A stretch of 64,000 nucleotides of DNA, from assembly GCA_035934015.1 (NCBI GenBank), contig DASYYH010000027.1:124001-188000 (forward strand), written 5' to 3'. The stretch comes from Candidatus Acidiferrales bacterium. Lineage in GTDB: Bacteria; Acidobacteriota; Terriglobia; Acidiferrales; UBA7541. Below the pieces are notes generated by a model that was not told the DNA's origin, did not search any database, and was given only the letters and a program-made list of their open reading frames with translations. This document shows positions 62,701 to 64,000 of the stretch, piece by piece; within the stretch, counting starts at the first letter, position 1, and the number at the start of each line of letters is the position of its first letter. The translations under genes were made by a program, and so were the position numbers.

Positions 62701-63587
62701 TGCGCGACCGCGCCGCGAATCTCGATGACGGCCTGCGCACAAAAAGGCAGCTTTTCGAGGAGGTGCGCGCCAATCGCAACCAGAGCGAGATCGAAAAGGC
62801 CCGCAACGATTCCGATCGCGAATATCTGCGCCAGACGTGCATGGCCGAGGCCAATGCCCAGCCCGAGGAGCTGGTCGCGCAACAGGAACACTGGATCGAG
62901 GGCGAAGAGCTCGCTGCTGCGGAAGCGAGCTACGCCGAAAAGAAAGAACGCCTCGAGTCCATGGGCCCGGTCAACATGATGGCCCTCGAGGAATATCAGG
63001 AATGCGACCAGCGCAACACCTTCCTCACGCGGGAGCGTGACGACCTCGTCGAATCAATACAAAATACGCAGCAGGCCATCACGGAGCTGGACACCGTTTC
63101 GCGCCAGAAATTCGAGGAAGCCTTCACGGTCATCAATCGGAATTTCTCCGAGGCATTTCGCGTTCTATTTGGCGGCGGCTCCGGAGAAATGCGTTTGACC
63201 GAGCCGGATAGCTCAGGCGATTGCGGCATCGACATCGTCGCTCAGCCGCCCGGCAAGCGTCTTCAGAATATTATGCTTCTTTCCGGCGGCGAAAAGGCTA
63301 TGACGGCTCTCGCCCTGCTGATCGCCGTGTTCCGCTTCCAGCCGAGCCCGTTCTGCATACTCGACGAAGTTGACGCGCCGCTCGACGAAGCCAACGTTGG
63401 CCGCTTCAATCGCATGCTCCTCGATATGGGCGAGCAAACGCAATTCATCATTGTGACGCATAATCGCAAGACCATGGAGATGGGTTCCGTGCTCTATGGC
63501 GTCACGATGCAGGAACCCGGCGTCTCCAAGCTCGTCTCAGTTCGTTGGGACGAGCCCGTCGAGCGCGCGCGATCCACGGCTGCGTAG
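59799..63587 (+). CDS. smc: Chromosome segregation ATPase SMC
   Basis: 1262 residues from a GTG with AGGAG 5 bases upstream. N-terminal head with Walker A (VGPNGCGKSNVVDAV, residues about 32-46), long coiled coil, hinge at about 570-690 (AVGVLADYAEVQEQYEGAVE, then EMGGRATFFVD), a second coiled coil, and the C-terminal head with signature LLSGGEKAMTALAL and Walker B FCILDEVDAPLDEAN. It compacts and resolves chromosomes with the ScpA/ScpB kleisin partners, not seen here. Oddity: compared with typical bacterial SMC, the N-terminal head has an Ala/Glu-rich insert of about 65 residues (91-157) between strands EVSLTL and EVVVGRRLYRSG. Confidence 0.95.
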   Translation: MLKLRKVEILGFKSFCDKTQIVFSGSGVTCIVGPNGCGKSNVVDAVSWVLGEQSHKMLRAERMSDCIFNGTAKRPPLGVAEVSLTLVDPELTDAVSKVLGDGAENSAEAPVEEVAAQIEPGPAESSETAVAAEAASDEGKPVKTFKKRGSEKPAIHMKPGEVVVGRRLYRSGQSEYLLNGRVARLRDVQELFMGMGLGPDSYAIIEQGRIGQILNSRPMDRRALIEEAAGITVYKTKRRLAEAKLEASKVNLARVNDILVEVEKQLASLKRQASRARRYTELREEMRGLMCVVLASKARRLESEAERLEAALAEIISAESRGISEIRELEAEQERLNARNYELEGELRQLQNLLNQSALELDRAENRVAFNREQAAQIYARMGTLAAEIAQSEAQAAQVEARLAGHRESVAALREESLRIETHLQEFVRQIESDCAEQVALEQKIASLRDAASRSGEDSVRAQVESLQAEDLLTRISLEQSQRQETCAQIEAQRVAQIEKNQEAHARHQQAEQIARQLEQQVRAGQEASVALRHSHQEASQRNEKLREELSAARARRSSLEQILNDRAYTAEAVQKLFSANGGSESRGFRAVGVLADYAEVQEQYEGAVEQFLRDELEYVVVETFDHARAGVNLLRDEMGGRATFFVDSLRHLKYEPKSDPAMLSSAGIVSRLDKLVDFRDPLGPAAKQFLSKLQDAYLVETAAEAEQLAHADPQKHFVTLDGTCYHGRMVTGGRPGEAGPLALKRELRMHEAEAVRLERLTAETHAELTRLEEEQRRVEADLAQNLVKHVEAERARVSAFHQLEQAHEELSRFEQQLAEVEREVARLAGEAEEARARANDTRRLSEQALMSRAGAEQQASEATERLAAIREQVQMQQGILATRREELAAMSERLANAETLEARLAEEFNQARERMGALQEQHGALTREKSEREAGSAQLEQQIEHHRNEKNRLQQRQMELESQWNALRDRAANLDDGLRTKRQLFEEVRANRNQSEIEKARNDSDREYLRQTCMAEANAQPEELVAQQEHWIEGEELAAAEASYAEKKERLESMGPVNMMALEEYQECDQRNTFLTRERDDLVESIQNTQQAITELDTVSRQKFEEAFTVINRNFSEAFRVLFGGGSGEMRLTEPDSSGDCGIDIVAQPPGKRLQNIMLLSGGEKAMTALALLIAVFRFQPSPFCILDEVDAPLDEANVGRFNRMLLDMGEQTQFIIVTHNRKTMEMGSVLYGVTMQEPGVSKLVSVRWDEPVERARSTAA

Positions 63588-63595
63588 CGTGCGCC

Positions 63596-63625
63596 GCGCA
63601 GCCGGCTGCGCACTGTGAAAAAGTT
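63596..63625 (+). terminator. Possible weak terminator after smc
   Basis: A 16-base palindrome GCGCAGCCGGCTGCGC (63596-63611) lies 8 bases after the smc stop, followed by a mixed A/T stretch (GAAAAAGTTTT) rather than a clean T run. Its role as a terminator is uncertain. Confidence 0.3.
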
Positions 63626-63647
63626 TTCCTCAGGTCCACCTTATCCG

Positions 63648-63675
63648 TTGACAACGTTTCTCTCTGCGCTAGAAT
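63648..63675 (+). promoter_or_regulatory. Sigma70-type promoter for purC
   Basis: TTGACA (63648-63653), a 16-base spacer and TAGAAT (63670-63675), 30 bases ahead of the purC start codon. This is the best consensus promoter seen in the window. Confidence 0.7.
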
Positions 63676-63705
63676 TGCGTCCTCTTTTTTAACGAGGAAA
63701 AAATC

Positions 63706-64000
63706 TTGGCGACTCCAGCAAATCATCCAATTTCACAGACAGATTTTCCGGGCCTGAAGCTCATCGCGCGGGGAAAAGTTCGCGACATCTACGATCTCGG
63801 CGAGCATCTGCTAATCGTCGCAACCGATCGTCTCTCAGCGTTCGACGTCATTCTCCCCACGCCGATTCCCGATAAAGGTCGCGTGCTGACGCAGCTTTCT
63901 CTCTTCTGGTTCGATAAGCTCGCAAGCATTTGTCCGCATCATGTAATTAACGCGACGGACTTTTCTGGTTCGCTGGCAAATTATCGCAGCGAGCTGCAGG
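63706..64000 (+). CDS. purC: SAICAR synthetase PurC (C-terminus outside window)
   Basis: Phosphoribosylaminoimidazole-succinocarboxamide synthase, which joins aspartate to CAIR in purine synthesis. The visible 98 codons start at a TTG with GAGG 8 bases upstream; no ATG is available nearby. The N-terminus is typical of the longer, yeast-like Pur[21 protein letters not shown] (ATP-binding GKVRDIY), [33 protein letters not shown]. The frame is open to the window end. A consensus promoter lies just upstream, so purC is expressed independently of smc. Confidence 0.92.
   Translation, partial: MATPANHPISQTDFPGLKLIARGKVRDIYDLGEHLLIVATDRLSAFDVILPTPIPDKGRVLTQLSLFWFDKLASICPHHVINATDFSGSLANYRSELQ

Overview
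The window is a stretch of GC-rich bacterial chromosome carrying about 45 recognisable genes. It has a complete Gram-negative efflux system (periplasmic adaptor, RND pump, TolC-type outer membrane channel), many exported proteins, three S9-family serine peptidases, an M28 peptidase with a large membrane domain, a fused transaldolase/phosphoglucose isomerase, and intergenic clusters of short hairpin repeats. Together these suggest a soil-type Acidobacteriota (Terriglobia-like) genome. That assignment is inferred from gene content and style; no rRNA or other phylogenetic marker was compared. No phage, plasmid, CRISPR array or transposase gene was found.

Layout. 1-6.1 kb: a peptidoglycan-binding-domain protein cut by the window edge, a DegP/HtrA protease, a GH13 alpha-amylase-like enzyme, a PLP-dependent decarboxylase and MsrA. 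6.2-6.7 kb: a hicBA toxin-antitoxin pair whose hicA has an in-frame amber stop. 6.8-9.8 kb: an amino-acid/polyamine permease facing the proline-catabolic dehydrogenase PruA/RocA. 9.8-17.2 kb: two COG1233-type FAD oxidoreductases, a small membrane protein and a GcvT-like aminomethyltransferase, separated by repeat-rich spacers. One repeat copy lies in frame inside an oxidoreductase gene, and a 3' fragment of a second gcvT remains behind the intact one. 17.2-27 kb: two S9 peptidases, a cytochrome P450, a tandem pair of small secreted proteins, a glycosyltransferase and a PEGA-trypsin-PEGA protease.

27-36.2 kb holds the clearest pathway: a minus-strand gene cluster tkt - rpiB - tal/pgi fusion - gnd - zwf - glk, with overlaps or tiny gaps at most junctions. 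It supplies glucose phosphorylation, both oxidative dehydrogenases and most of the non-oxidative pentose phosphate pathway. No 6-phosphogluconolactonase or ribulose-phosphate epimerase gene is present here. 36.3-39.7 kb: a PilZ protein, a CAP-domain protein and a FecR-domain, tryptophan-rich secreted protein. 39.7-46.2 kb: an overlapping cluster rraA-like - MFP adaptor - RND pump - TolC. 46.8 kb: tRNA-Cys(GCA). 46.9-64 kb: SppA, an HD-GYP protein, GalT, YraN, a methyltransferase, a class III aminotransferase, CysS, the M28 peptidase, a third S9 peptidase, SMC, and the start of purC behind a good sigma70-type promoter.

Most long antisense reading frames here are shadows of GC-rich genes and were left out. 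No wholly new multi-gene system is evident. The most unusual signals are a tandem array of TCGATTAGAA/TTTCTAAT units with conserved spacing (9.98-10.22 kb), a dispersed hairpin repeat that has become part of a protein, the amber-interrupted hicA, the gcvT remnant, and a conserved leader element in front of the duplicated secreted-protein genes.
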